A stretch of DNA of 64,000 nucleotides from Chrysomallon squamiferum (lineage: Eukaryota; Mollusca; Gastropoda; Neomphalida; Peltospiridae): NCBI GenBank assembly GCA_012295275.1, contig CM022673.1, forward strand, positions 1,328,605 through 1,392,604. Reading direction: 5' to 3'. Every line of letters begins with the position of its first letter. Position 1 is the stretch's first letter. The notes beneath the pieces were generated by a model. It was not told the DNA's origin. It saw nothing but the letters and a program-made list of their open reading frames with translations, and made no database searches. The position numbers and the translations under genes are program-made. This document shows positions 41,066-55,324 of this stretch, piece by piece.

Positions 41066-41657
41066 TTAATAAATCATTAAATATAATTATAGAATTATAT
41101 ATACGATTTATCTTTTTAATTTTTATTTTTTTCCCTCCGGAAGCTCTTTCTGGCTAAACGTTAACAAATTCTTTCAATTTTTTAATTTTCTATTAGTTAA
41201 GTATTTCTTAGGAAACATAATGTTACTTTAATATCAACTCGTAATTACTAAGGACCAGTTTGGGCTAAAAATTATGTATAAGACTTTTAATAACAAAATG
41301 TAATGTTGTTGTTATTTTGGGGGGGGGAGTTGTGGATTTTTTTTGTGTGTGTTTCTTTAGAAACAGCGTTAGATTCCAGGTTTGTCATATGCAATGAAGA
41401 AGAAAAACACGTGTAACACATACACACTCATACACACAGACATACAGACAATTAAATAGAGAACCACACACGATACGCATATACATAAATATATATATAA
41501 AAACACGTACATACTCACAACATATACACGCATACATATATACAACAAAGACACATTCAGACACACAAAACAGTATACACAAACATACACTGACACGTAT
41601 TTTCCTGGATATATGAAAGAGTCCTCGCTACTAACTGAAGAGAGTAAACGCACAGAG

Positions 41658-42510
41658 CAGTGATTCTCAACCAGTGTGCCGTGATCTTCCTAAGTGTGCC
41701 GCAAAATTTGGTAGAAAAAGAAAATCCAAATCTCATTCGTACTCATTGCTTTCTACATAGAGAAGTTCTTGCTTCAAAAATATCGCAGGAAGATTTAAAG
41801 GTTGTGTTACATCAAGTTATTGGAATTACCAATTATATAAAAAGAAGGCCATTAAGTCACGATTATTTGAACAACTGTGCAAAGAGATGGACTCTCAGCA
41901 TGTTAAGTTATTAATGCACACCTTGCTGGCTGACGAAAAGCAAAGTACTAAATCGTGTTCACGAACTGCACGAGGAATTACTACCATTTTTTCTTCAAGA
42001 AAAGCAGGAGTAGTTCTGTGAATACCTTAGTTGCGAATTTTGAATGTCTAAAATGGAATACCTAACAGAAATATTTAGTGAACTAAATAAAACAAACAAC
42101 TGTATGCAAGGTAAAAACAAAATATTCTCACTTCAACAGACGAGTTAGTTGCCCTCACAAAGAAAATTGTGATTTAGAAAAAAAGAGCAATCACTGGCAA
42201 TCTTGATACGTTCCCTTTATTGCGTTCTACCTGCATTAGAGAAATGATCCCTATTGTGTTTACTCATCTGACAGCCCTGGACGAAAGCATCAACAATTAC
42301 TTTCCGTTATTAAAGACAGAAAAGTATGACTGGATTAGAGATCCTTTCATAAATCATTCTTCCAACATTAAACTTGAGTTACAGTTCTATGCTGTCTATG
42401 TTTTTATTTTGTAAAATTCAAATATTTTTCATATATATTTAGCCAGGAGTGCCGCTATTTTTTCATGTGTTCCAAGGTGTGGCGTTGGCAAAAAAGGTTG
42501 AGAACCACTG
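41658..42510 (+). mobile_element. hAT DNA transposon, internally deleted and decayed
   Basis: The ends are inverted repeats: CAGTGATTCTCAACC (41658-41672) and GGTTGAGAACCACTG (42496-42510), differing at one base and typical of hAT elements. Flanking octamers GCACAGAG (41650-41657) and CCATAGAG (42511-42518) match at six of eight bases, as expected for an old 8-bp target duplication. Inside are two blocks of a transposase of the ZBED5/SCAND3-like hAT group. At 853 bp it lacks most of the roughly 2-kb gene, so it is non-autonomous. Confidence 0.85.
41708..42414 (+). pseudogene. hAT transposase remnants (ZBED5-like), broken
   Basis: The first block (41714-41885) reads as a protein with IRTHCFLHREVLASK and VIGITNYIKRRPLSHDY, characteristic of the catalytic domain of ZBED5/SCAND3-like hAT transposases. 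A frameshift near 41870-41880 continues as LCKEMDSQHVKLLMHT. Another shift continues as VLNRVHELHEELLPFF (41955-42000). A second block (42205-42380) gives HLTALDESINNYFPLL and TEKYDWIRDPF from nearer the C-terminus. Frameshifts, stops and an internal deletion separate the blocks. The BED finger and the C-terminal dimerisation region are absent. Confidence 0.8.
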
Positions 42511-42650
42511 CCATAGAGAGATGATAGTAATTTTTCTCTTTTATTTTAGAATTATGCAACAATTTATGCTATACATATAACCATTTATATATAGTAATCA
42601 GTTAAACACACAAACACTCATACAGTCAAAAAACTTTAATGTAGCTAGAT

Positions 42651-42779
42651 GTCCCCATATCCATGTATGTATACATGTATGAAGATGTGTATGTGTATTT
42701 ATGTGTTTGTGTATGTATGTGGGTGTTTGTGCCTGTATAGGCAGAGAGAGAAAGAGCAAGACAAATAGTGTACTTGCAC

Positions 42780-42819
<40 letters not shown>
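42651..42819. repeat. (TATG)n and (TG)n microsatellite
   Basis: TATG/TGTT drift, then about 19 TG units at 42782-42819, just beyond the 3' end of the GPCR gene. Confidence 0.93.
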
Positions 42820-42820
<1 letters not shown>

Positions 42821-42974
42821 TGATAGCTTATTCATATATTATGTCTAAACTTACAAACACATTGTATATAATGAAGTCCATGTCTGAAATAATTTCGTTA
42901 CGTGAACCGAACCTTCTTTAACGCTAGATCTGCTTTTATGTCAGAACCACTTGGCACTTGCAATCGTTTCTGTT

Positions 42975-44144
42975 TTATTTGTTACACTGGCATTTCAACC
43001 ACGTCGTTATTTTCTTTCTGGCTAGCGGCAGCGAGACGGTGTAGATCACGGGATCTACGACGACGTTGACTATCCCAAACAAGACGACGAGCAGCGACCA
43101 CGTGCCTGACTGAGTGTCTTGCATGAGGAAGACCAGATTGACAATCCACGGGATGATGCAGAACGAGTGCATGACAAGCAGCAAGCCGACGATGACCGTG
43201 GCCGTCAGTTCTCGCGACTGTCTGCGCGCTGTCTGTCTGTAAACACTGGCCAGCGTTTTCTCAGGGACGCTGGAAGTTGTCCCGGTTTCAGAGGAACCTG
43301 CAGTTTTTGCTCTAACGTCGATTCGTTTAAGATTATTCCGCACAGCGAATTCCGTGTCGTTTTCTAAGCTTTTCTCAGCCTTCCTCTGTTCTTCTTTACT
43401 GGTGGAAACCACTTTAGAAATGTTCCTAACAGTAAACTCAGTAGATGCATTTTCCGACACTTCCGATGGCAGTGGCTGGTTCTGAGTTGTTACGGCTGCA
43501 GGGGACACTTTTCTTCTGTGTGTGTGCACTCGAAGAAGCACGCAGATCGAAGCCGTGTACAGAATTACGTATATCAAATAGTTGACGATGTAAGCGACCA
43601 AAAAGTACCTCGTGGTTATGTGCATGAACCTAAGCGACATTCTAAAATTACAAAACGGCGGCGGTTTCCTGGTGAGAAAAGCAGAGATAATCCAGATACC
43701 CACAACTAGACGAGTGACTCTTGTCCTGGTGAATATTCGCTTTGAGTGAGACACTGCAAGCAGGTTCTTAACTGAGACAATCCTCACGATGCTTATCAGC
43801 GTCAGCAACGTGGTTGAAATCTGCGTGGCCAACAGCCAGCAGGTGTAAACCAGAGTGCACAGTACGGTGGGGACAGCCTGTGCTGACACCAACGACATGT
43901 AGAAAAATATGGACACAATGACAGAGCCGTCCACTGCTATACAGACGTTGCTGAAAGCCAGACTGGCCATGATCAGGTAGACCACGTTGGTCTTGCTTCT
44001 TTTCATCAGAAAAACGCACGTGACAATGTTTTCGATAATTGCAACGACATACAGAAGCAGCAGCAACGTCGGCGTCCTGTAATTTATAAGTGTTGTAGTC
44101 GTCGTATTTGTTGTGGATGGGGTGATGATAGCATTATATACCAT
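42975..44144 (-). CDS. Class A (rhodopsin-like) G protein-coupled receptor, orphan
   Basis: A 389-residue seven-helix receptor in a single coding exon. An in-frame TTG lies two codons upstream, but ATG at 44144 is the first ATG after an in-frame stop. Landmarks: N39 (1.50), C96 (3.25) exactly 25 residues before R121 (3.50), W151 (4.50), C165 in the second extracellular loop as disulphide partner, P332 (6.50), and DPVIY 364-368 in helix 7. Unusual: N66 replaces Asp 2.50 and D364 replaces Asn 7.49; the DRY motif reads VRI; helix 6 has Ile instead of Trp 6.48; helix 5 lacks its proline. The third intracellular loop is long (about 207-311), with RRQS (307-310) a possible kinase site. N13 lies in an N-glycosylation sequon; C385/C387 could be palmitoylated. 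Ligand unknown; no subfamily recognised. Confidence 0.9.
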   Translation of the reverse strand: MVYNAIITPSTTNTTTTTLINYRTPTLLLLLYVVAIIENIVTCVFLMKRSKTNVVYLIMASLAFSNVCIAVDGSVIVSIFFYMSLVSAQAVPTVLCTLVYTCWLLATQISTTLLTLISIVRIVSVKNLLAVSHSKRIFTRTRVTRLVVGIWIISAFLTRKPPPFCNFRMSLRFMHITTRYFLVAYIVNYLIYVILYTASICVLLRVHTHRRKVSPAAVTTQNQPLPSEVSENASTEFTVRNISKVVSTSKEEQRKAEKSLENDTEFAVRNNLKRIDVRAKTAGSSETGTTSSVPEKTLASVYRQTARRQSRELTATVIVGLLLVMHSFCIIPWIVNLVFLMQDTQSGTWSLLVVLFGIVNVVVDPVIYTVSLPLARKKITTWLKCQCNK

Positions 44145-44187
44145 AATCAAGTAATTTTCCTCTGGTCTGATTTCAGATCACTTGTTT
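44145..44187 (-). other. 5'UTR part of the GPCR coding exon with splice acceptor
   Basis: On the minus strand a pyrimidine run (44191-44212) ends in ACAG at 44191-44188, a strong acceptor. The exon would start at 44187 and give 43 bases of leader that include an in-frame TGA before the ATG. Confidence 0.6.
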
Positions 44188-44419
44188 CTGTAAAAAAAAA
44201 AAAAAAAAAAAAATTACAAAAATAAATAGATAAACAAACAAATGATATGACAAAATGAATAACTATATCAGAAATAAAGCTCTATATTACACATAAGTGT
44301 TAACATATCCCATGACGAAACCAGTTGAAAAGACGGTTTATGATGGCATGAATGTAATTCGTCTTTTTAAAACCTGGTTAGTAAAAAAGTCTCTGAAAAT
44401 ATTACACTGCTAAGTTAGA

Positions 44420-45160
44420 ATTATGGAATATAACTTCCAAGATTAAATGAATTTCATTATAAGAAAATAATATCAGAGGCGAAAAAATAATGTGAGCCCG
44501 CGTATAAGAATAAGCACAATTTAGTTGTTCTTTTTTCGTGGGAAATAATTTATAGAAAAAGTCAAATATATCTTTCCGGGAAATTCCTTTGTAGTATTTG
44601 CACAGCGCCAACTTTTTCAGTTCAACATGTTAAACAAGTTAAATAGTTGAATCCTTATCCGAACTGCAGAGTAGCATGTTGGATACGATGTGATGAAAGC
44701 CAAGACTAAAATGGCTGAAATCATTTTTTTCTCCCCTCCCAGTCTCACTACTTTTAGTACAACGCGGTGGTAATTTGAAATGTTGGCCAAATCAGTATCT
44801 GTATGTTTAATCATGTCAATGATTAGAAAGTTTCAGAATACGTTTTTTTTGTTTTTTTTGTTTTTTTTAGATAAGATGCGTTAAAGATAAGTGCGGGGTT
44901 TTGGGGCTTATTACTTAAACTGGTTAAAAACAACTAAATAAGCTTGATTATATTGAGAGAGAACAGGTTGCAACATCAGTTGCTTTAGCCAATGCTGGTT
45001 TATCAGAGGTTTATCAAAGACTGTGGAATAGTTATTCCTGTCTTTGAAAAGGATTAGATGAAAAACATCTTATAATATAAAGCAATAATGAGAGCTATGT
45101 AGATGCAGTTTCTTCTTTCTTTTAAATGTTATACAAAAAAAAAAGCTATGACTGACTTAT
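44420..45160. other. GPCR leader intron, nothing else seen
   Basis: AT-rich. Short frames on the minus strand have no recognisable domain. Confidence 0.5.

Positions 45161-45161
<1 letters not shown>

Positions 45162-45254
<93 letters not shown>
45162..45254. repeat. (AG)n microsatellite, about 46 perfect units
   Basis: An uninterrupted AG run in the predicted GPCR 5' intron (45993 to 44188 on the minus strand). Confidence 0.98.
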
Positions 45255-45258
<4 letters not shown>

Positions 45259-45479
45259 CATCTACAATAATTGTCATGGATTTTATAAATCATCAATCAA
45301 CTGAATTCATAATTTTGTTTAAATTCTTAACTGATTATAATCAAGAATTATGTCAGTTAAGCTACACATACAGAAATATTTGCTTTTCATATTTGGTTGC
45401 AAATCTAAATAGAACATATGGACAGACATGCATACATATACATATATGAATAGATATATAAAATATACGCACACACAGC

Positions 45480-45545
45480 AGTACAGAAAGACATACATAC
45501 ATACATACATACATACATACAAAAAAAAAAACACCAAAAAAAACA
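45480..45545. repeat. (CATA)n and poly(A) patch
   Basis: About eight CATA units at 45490-45521, then A-rich sequence. Confidence 0.9.
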
Positions 45546-45991
45546 AAAAACATTTCAGTACGTAGAAATACACACACACAAAAACATTCATACTAAATTA
45601 TCATGGTTTTTAATTTCGAAATAAAATTTCAAGCCGACAAAAGGCGTAGAAAGAGATATTTGTCGTACAATGCAGTAAATTTAAAATATATATATATATA
45701 TGAAACAGAAAGTTTATATTAGATGACCAGATATTAAGATATAAAAGATTTATGCAGAACGTAAAGTTATTATTTTTTTTTTATATATATCTAAAATTAA
45801 TTTGAAAACACGAAATATCATAGCTAATATAAACGTAAATTCAATTGTTCCAGATATCTAAATTCTAAGATATCAAATTTTATAAATATAAACGTAAAAA
45901 ATTTATTTTTGATGATCTAAATTCTAAGTTTTGAAGTATTACTGTTAAATGTAAATATTTTATTCTATATATAATATTAATATAATCTTAC

Positions 45992-46085
45992 CTGTTTCTA
46001 AAAACTGAAGCCACCAGAATGTACCCAGCAAACGCCTGTGATGACGAATTGCTATCTTCTCTTTTCAAGTCTCGCTCTCGGTTAT
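45992..46085 (-). other. Probable 5'UTR exon of the GPCR gene
   Basis: Complex, GC-higher sequence on the minus strand ends in AGAAACAG|GTAAGA (donor GT at 45991-45990), a near-perfect donor facing the acceptor at 44188. The joined leader would carry a 1.8-kb intron. The 5' boundary is a guess. Confidence 0.45.
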
Positions 46086-46089
46086 GTAC

Positions 46090-47670
46090 GGCTTAAAGGT
46101 TGGCGTCCAGTCGATTATGAATAATCTCACCTATGAGATCTGTATATTATTATTCATACGAATGTGAGTTATAAAATTTGGCATTAAATTCTGCTAACAC
46201 ATACGTATTTGCCTGAAATAACTTTTAAACAAGATCTTCTTGACTTCTGAATGTCTAGAACATCATTAACATTTCAGAGTAGCCATGACAATTACATTAA
46301 GTACATTTACGTAAAACAGTCTACTACAGAAAAAATTATAAATAACTCTCTCATTTGTCTAAATAGTTTTAAAATTACTGTCAAACACTGAACTCTTTTC
46401 TCTCGGGAATAATCAAAACCGACTTCACAGTGCGTTCAGAAATTGATCGTGATTTAGTTCAGTTTGCGTGCAACAGAAACTGTTAATATATAAGAATCTA
46501 AATAAATCTTAAGACAGTATCATTTTTATCACTAATTTAGTTAATTAATGGGACAGGATAGCATTGATCTAAAAAAACACGAACATCAGAAAATAATCAA
46601 AAATGGAAAATAAAAATAAAAAGCTAAAACAAAACATAACGCCAAGCGTCTGGGGAGAGATTTGACCAAGCCCGAAACCATTAGCAGAGAAACAGAAACA
46701 CACACACACACACACGCACACTATTACCACGCAAGTCGAGGCATTTGTTCAGACAACGGAAGTGTCATTAACTGAACATAAAAATGGACGTTTTACTGTG
46801 GTATAACTTGAAGTGAAATGGATGTTCGTAACAGACCATCGTTACGTTTGATTGACTGATACAGTAATAAAACCTGAGTCAAAAAATTAGCAATCTTAAC
46901 ATACTTTTTATTTTTTTTAGTAATACGCCCCACACGTAGATGGAGACTGATTTCATCAGCAATTAATCAGAATTGTTTGTGCTAAAGGGAAAGCTTGAAG
47001 CACAGTGACAATGTTCATCTAGACCAAACTTTCTCATCTTATCGGTCGCAGCGCTTTAACTTCACTGGCACTACTACGGCAGCACAAATTTTACGTAAAA
47101 TCTGAAAGATTAACACGTGATTTTCCAGTCTTTTCTAGCAGTGAACCCCTGTGCTACATACAGGTAATGGGTGCGTGTACATGTTTCCACGATAACTTAC
47201 TTCATCCCTTTATGATTCACATTAATGATTAAACTCAAAATAAAACCAGTTATTAATATTATTATTGCTTTTTATTAACAACTTTAAAACTGTCCGATCA
47301 AAAAATGAATACTGCATGTCTTGTGTACGGCATCTGACAGTCATAGGAAATTCATGGAGTATGAGTGGTTATACTGACCACAGCCTCGTTGTGTTAAAAT
47401 GAGACGTTGAATGTGCTGAGGCGACATCTTTCCTACGACAGCACGAGACAGTACGGTAGCAGTTTGCGCACCCGGATCTAGACTATACGATTTCTATTTG
47501 TTACGTCGCCACTTCTTTTATTCAGATTTATGGCTAATCATTTGTTTAATGATAATTTGCTGCAGTTATCTATTCATGTCTCTTTTTTATTATATTATGT
47601 ATTTTATTATAATCTTTTCTTTTTTTTTTTTTATATTGAGAATCGTAAATTTTTCAAAGATTAAATAGGC
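46090..47670. other. Gene-less stretch
   Basis: No gene recognised. Contains (CA)n near 46699-46720. The stretch 47025-47160 vaguely resembles decayed hAT-type repeat DNA (CGGCAGCACAAATTTTACG), without ends. Confidence 0.5.
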
Positions 47671-47672
47671 TG

Positions 47673-47674
<2 letters not shown>

Positions 47675-47726
<52 letters not shown>

Positions 47727-47766
47727 CACTTCTACTAATACCACTTTTGTTTATTTTTTTTTTTTT

Positions 47767-47810
<44 letters not shown>
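47675..47810. repeat. Two (ATT)n arrays and a poly(T)
   Basis: (ATT)n at 47675-47724, poly(T) at 47752-47779, and (ATT)n at 47779-47808. Confidence 0.96.
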
Positions 47811-48449
47811 ATTCTTTTTCAAAAGATCCCATTTTGATGATGCAGCCAACAAAGAAAACAGACATTTAGAACCACACACACACACACCCACATATCGGCA
47901 AAACAGTATGAATATTTAGTTTTCATTATTTTCAGTTTAAACATGTATAAACTGGTGTTTTTTTATATATTTATTCTCTTTTTCTTTTCATTTGATTATC
48001 TCCTCAAAATTCACACATTACACTTTCATTTTTATACTGTCCCTGACAACGTGATTACTATAATTATCCAGTTTCCATTTAGCAATCAAAGAAGTGAAAG
48101 AAGTTAAAGATTTTGTTGTACTATAGTGATACAACTACATTCACTGTCATACTGACATATCTCTGTTGAAAGTTTTATTGATTATGTCATACGATGACAA
48201 TGAATATAATGCCAACAATGTGTTTCTCATTAGAAATGTTTACAGAAACAGATGTTTGTGAAAAAAAAGAAAAAAAGAAATGAAATATAAAAAGAAAAAT
48301 TAATTTTTTTATTCAAATTAACAAAATATGACATTTATTTACAGTAAAATCAGCTATTTGAAGAGTGGAATTTAAAAAAAAAAAAAAAAAAAAATGTTTG
48401 TTTATTTTAAATGAAATAACATAAAAAATATAAAAGCATTTATAACTTA

Positions 48450-48455
48450 TTTATT
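48450..48455 (-). terminator. Polyadenylation signal AATAAA of METTL1
   Basis: AATAAA on the minus strand, 18 bases after the METTL1 stop. A second copy lies at 48334-48339 inside a near-duplicate ATTTATTTACAGTAA context. Confidence 0.45.
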
Positions 48456-48473
48456 TACAGTAACATACAAGTA

Positions 48474-51988
<3,515 letters not shown>

Positions 51989-52189
51989 TTCGATTGTTTT
52001 ATTTTCTTCTTCCTACAACTACACGTGTAGATATCATTTCCGGGTATAAATGAACCAAATGGTTAACAGAATATTATTTTAATTTTTGCCATTTTTATAT
52101 TAATAGTTACATGAAATATTGGTATTATTCTAATGTGGTTTAATTATTATATTTGTTATTTAAAAAAAAACCGCTATATATTTGTAGAA
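51989..52189. promoter_or_regulatory. Putative bidirectional promoter of METTL1 and MFSD5
   Basis: About 200 bp separate the METTL1 ATG from the first ATG of the MFSD5 leader. It holds an E-box CACGTG in palindromic ACACGTGT (52021-52028) and an ETS/GABP-like CCGGAAAT (minus strand, 52043-52036), both common in housekeeping bidirectional promoters. No clear TATA box is assigned. Confidence 0.55.
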
Positions 52190-52266
52190 ATGACATCAAC
52201 AGAGTTTCGTTGTAGATTACAGCTGACATGGCAGCCTCCATGGGAATTTTTGACAAGTGGCGATTT
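52190..52266 (+). other. 5' leader exon of MFSD5 with two overlapping uORFs
   Basis: The exon ends in CGATTT|GTAAGTAATT, an ideal donor at 52267. It joins an acceptor TATTTTTCAG ending at 53099. ATG at 52190 opens a frame that crosses the splice and stops at 53122-53124 (33 codons). ATG at 52228, in good context (GACATGG), opens another that also crosses and stops at TGA 53133-53135 (24 codons). The true 5' end lies further left. Confidence 0.6.
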
Positions 52267-53099
52267 GTAAGTAATTAATTTAAATTATATCTTGCATAAA
52301 TATTGCTGAATTAATCTGTTGACTACTTGCATATATCAAATAGCTAATTTGCAATTGAAATGAAGCATCATTATATTTTAATAACGTTTGTTTACTTTAT
52401 GTTTTGCATTTCGTTCGATTATTTTCATAATATAGTTTCGATCACAAAAGTTGTTTTGATGTTTACGTGTACAACAAACGTGTTAAGGAGCAGTGTTAAA
52501 TGTATTTAAGAATTAAAATATCCATTAGCTTTGAAATCTGGATATACGTGCTGTTCAGTTCCACTGACTATTTGACTTGTATCCAGTTTCTCTGAAACAA
52601 ATTAATGATTATTATTAATACTTAAAAATCCCAGAAATGTTCCCAATAATCATTCCTTTTACCATAGGGTAGATCATCATGATCTTGATAAACACCTTAA
52701 TTATGACAGTAATACACACAAATACATATATTTAATATTTATAATGGCTACAGATTTTTTAAACTGATTTTTAAAATTTGTTCTTCTTATTGTTATATAA
52801 TGATATGAAATAGGAAACATATTGCTGCCATAAGGAATCATCTTCACATACTGGGGAAGCCCATAGAAAGGAAAGAACACACAGATATATATAGCCTCTG
52901 AAGTTTTATAATCCAGTTACTGAATACTGGCTTGTATTATAACCATCAAGCCACAGTGCATATGCTTCCACAATCTCTGTGTTAACAACTATTATGCCTA
53001 ACATTCATAATAAACTTGTTATTGCTCAATACAAAAATTGTTAAATATATTGATCATATACAATTTCATTTTATTATTTATGGTTTTTATATTTTTCAG
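52267..53099 (+). other. Leader intron of MFSD5
   Basis: GT...AG intron of 833 bases with a pyrimidine-rich acceptor. Nothing else is recognised inside. Confidence 0.6.
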
Positions 53100-53162
53100 A
53101 ATGTTGTCACAGTTCATCAGTTAATTCGAATATGAAACAAAGTATTTGATAATCCCGTAACA

Positions 53163-54521
53163 ATGATGGTTATAACGTACATCTTGTTTTTAGCCCTGGC
53201 TGGCCTGTGTCTGATCCTCCAGTACTGGGCTCACAGAGTCAGGAGAGATGAGTCTGTGGGTAACAATCCACAGTTTATTAAATTTCAGCGAGGATATTTT
53301 GCTGTTTATTTGGTGGCCATGTTTGCAGACTGGCTGCAAGGCCCTTACTTATATAAGCTCTACAGTTACTATGGTTTCCAAGAGGAGCAGATTGCTGTTC
53401 TGTATGTTCTAGGATTTGCATCCACTGTTTTACTGGGAACATGGACACCAATTGCAGCAGACCAGTTTGGAAGGAAAAAGTTATGTCTTGTATTTACCAT
53501 GACCTATTCTGTATCCTGTCTGTTTAAACTGTCAAGAAGTTACGGCATACTTATCATAGGAAGGCTTTTAGGAGGAGTAGCAACGTCAGTTCTTTTCTCA
53601 GCTTTTGAGGCTTGGTACATTCACGAGCATATTGAGACACATGATTTTCCTAAAGAATGGATTTCAGTCACCTTCACAAAGGCATCAACCTGGAATGGAT
53701 TTCTTGCTGTGATGGCAGGATTGACCACCAATGTTGTGTCCGAGTGGTTTGGACTGGGTCCAGTAGCACCATACATGCTTGCCATACCCTTTTTAATATT
53801 TGTCGGGATTGTTATTTCAACCCACTGGAACGAAAACTACAGTGGGCAGAAAGTACGTTTTAGAAAAGAGTGTTTTGAAGGACTGAAAAATATTGTTCAG
53901 AGTGAGAAGATCTTCATGATCGGAGCAATAGAAGCTTTGTTCGAGAGTGTCATTTATGTGATAATCTTTTTATGGACACCAATTTTAGACCCAGGAAAAC
54001 CATCTCTGGGAATAGTGTTTTCAAGTTTCATGGTGTGCATTCTGATTGGTCAAGCCACATATCACATTCTGACAGCTCACAGTGTCTCAGTAATCACGTT
54101 ACTGATGTCATCAACAATTATTGCCATGTCGTCCAATCTCGTCTGTGTTTTCTCAAATCACCCTGGCAACAGGAACATGACGGCATCGTACGTAGCTCTG
54201 CTGTTTTTCGAGTTTGCTGTAGGTATTTATTTCCCAGCCATGGGCTGTTTGAGATCACACGTCATTCCTGATGTGCATCGATACAGCATAATGAACTGGT
54301 TCAGAGTTCCCATCAACATCATCACCTGCATCGTCCTCATGCTGCTGCATGAAGATGTGTTTCAGCATGGAAACAGAATGATCTTTGTTATCTGTGTTGT
54401 GCTGCTCTTTCTCAGTCTGTTGTGTGGTCTGCGATTTATCAGACTGTCCAAAGATGACAGCAGTGATGAACTTAAACAAACTCTGATGACGGAGGCCGAA
54501 CATGTGCACAATATATTTTGA
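53163..54521 (+). CDS. MFSD5: Molybdate-anion transporter MFSD5 (major facilitator superfamily)
   Basis: A 452-residue membrane protein in one uninterrupted exon, like human MFSD5 (450 residues). The start is the first of two adjacent ATGs, after an in-frame TGA at 53133. Family-diagnostic blocks: ADWLQGPYLYKLY (55-67), the MFS loop 2-3 motif DQFGRKK (100-106), GRLLGGVATSVLFSAFEAWY (133-152) then IHEH, GLGPVAPY (197-204), EALFESVIY (257-265), FLWTPILDP (269-277), GIVFSSFM (283-290), IYFPAMGCLR (355-364), and MNWFRVP (377-383). About twelve hydrophobic segments are evident. The C-terminal tail after about 428 is hydrophilic (DDSSDELKQTLMTEAE). The family (MOT2 type) mediates molybdate uptake at the plasma membrane, supplying molybdenum cofactor synthesis. 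It is divergent from METTL1. Confidence 0.96.
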   Translation: MMVITYILFLALAGLCLILQYWAHRVRRDESVGNNPQFIKFQRGYFAVYLVAMFADWLQGPYLYKLYSYYGFQEEQIAVLYVLGFASTVLLGTWTPIAADQFGRKKLCLVFTMTYSVSCLFKLSRSYGILIIGRLLGGVATSVLFSAFEAWYIHEHIETHDFPKEWISVTFTKASTWNGFLAVMAGLTTNVVSEWFGLGPVAPYMLAIPFLIFVGIVISTHWNENYSGQKVRFRKECFEGLKNIVQSEKIFMIGAIEALFESVIYVIIFLWTPILDPGKPSLGIVFSSFMVCILIGQATYHILTAHSVSVITLLMSSTIIAMSSNLVCVFSNHPGNRNMTASYVALLFFEFAVGIYFPAMGCLRSHVIPDVHRYSIMNWFRVPINIITCIVLMLLHEDVFQHGNRMIFVICVVLLFLSLLCGLRFIRLSKDDSSDELKQTLMTEAEHVHNIF

Positions 54522-54576
54522 CATAAATGCAGAACACCTGTTCTTTTTGGAATTCAGAAATATTTCATATTAATAC

Positions 54577-54582
54577 AATAAA
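54577..54582 (+). terminator. Polyadenylation signal AATAAA of MFSD5
   Basis: AATAAA lies 56 bases after the MFSD5 stop. Further AATAAA copies follow, so longer 3' ends are possible. Confidence 0.5.
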
Positions 54583-54599
54583 AGTGTTCTGTCAAATAC

Positions 54600-55291
54600 A
54601 AAGTAATTATTTCTTTGAAATCAGGGATGTCTGTAAAATTAACACACAATATTTCTTTGAAACAGATAGGCAATATTTATTTAAAATAAATATAAAATTA
54701 TACATTTCTTGCATACACAGTAAATTATGAGCCTGGAACACAAAGTATCTCTGCAAAATATTTGGAAATAAATTCAAAATCATGAAACACTTATGGAATT
54801 TAAATCCATTTCGTGTTCACAAAACAAAGCTTGAGTAAAATGCAGTGTGCACTCTTAAAATAAATACTACATTTTGTAATTCATTTGTTCACAGAGTATA
54901 TTTTAGTCCAAAAATTAAATTATTTACCATTATATTTTGACTGAAATGCTATTGTTACTATGATAGTAAACTTTTTAGAAGAAAAAAAAAGTTTTATAAT
55001 TTTTATTTGCAACATATTTTGGAACAAATAATCATGACTGGAAGCTATACATCAATATACCCTGTTTTGAAACAAAAGATTGTTCATTATATTTTCACAA
55101 GATATGCTGAGGTATATACTGTTATATTTTTATTTTGAGATTAAGTTTAGAATTACCCTGTAAATGTTTATAATATATTTTTATCTAAATGCAATGTTTT
55201 CAGACTTAACAGTACAAATAATCTTATAACATCACCTCAGTGAAAGACACTAATATTTAGAGTTACAGCTTTGCTTAAAAATAAAATGTAA

Positions 55292-55324
<33 letters not shown>

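Noticed and set aside
47025-47160. Possible second decayed hAT element
   Set aside because: Only a vague resemblance to hAT-type internal sequence; no inverted ends or duplication found.
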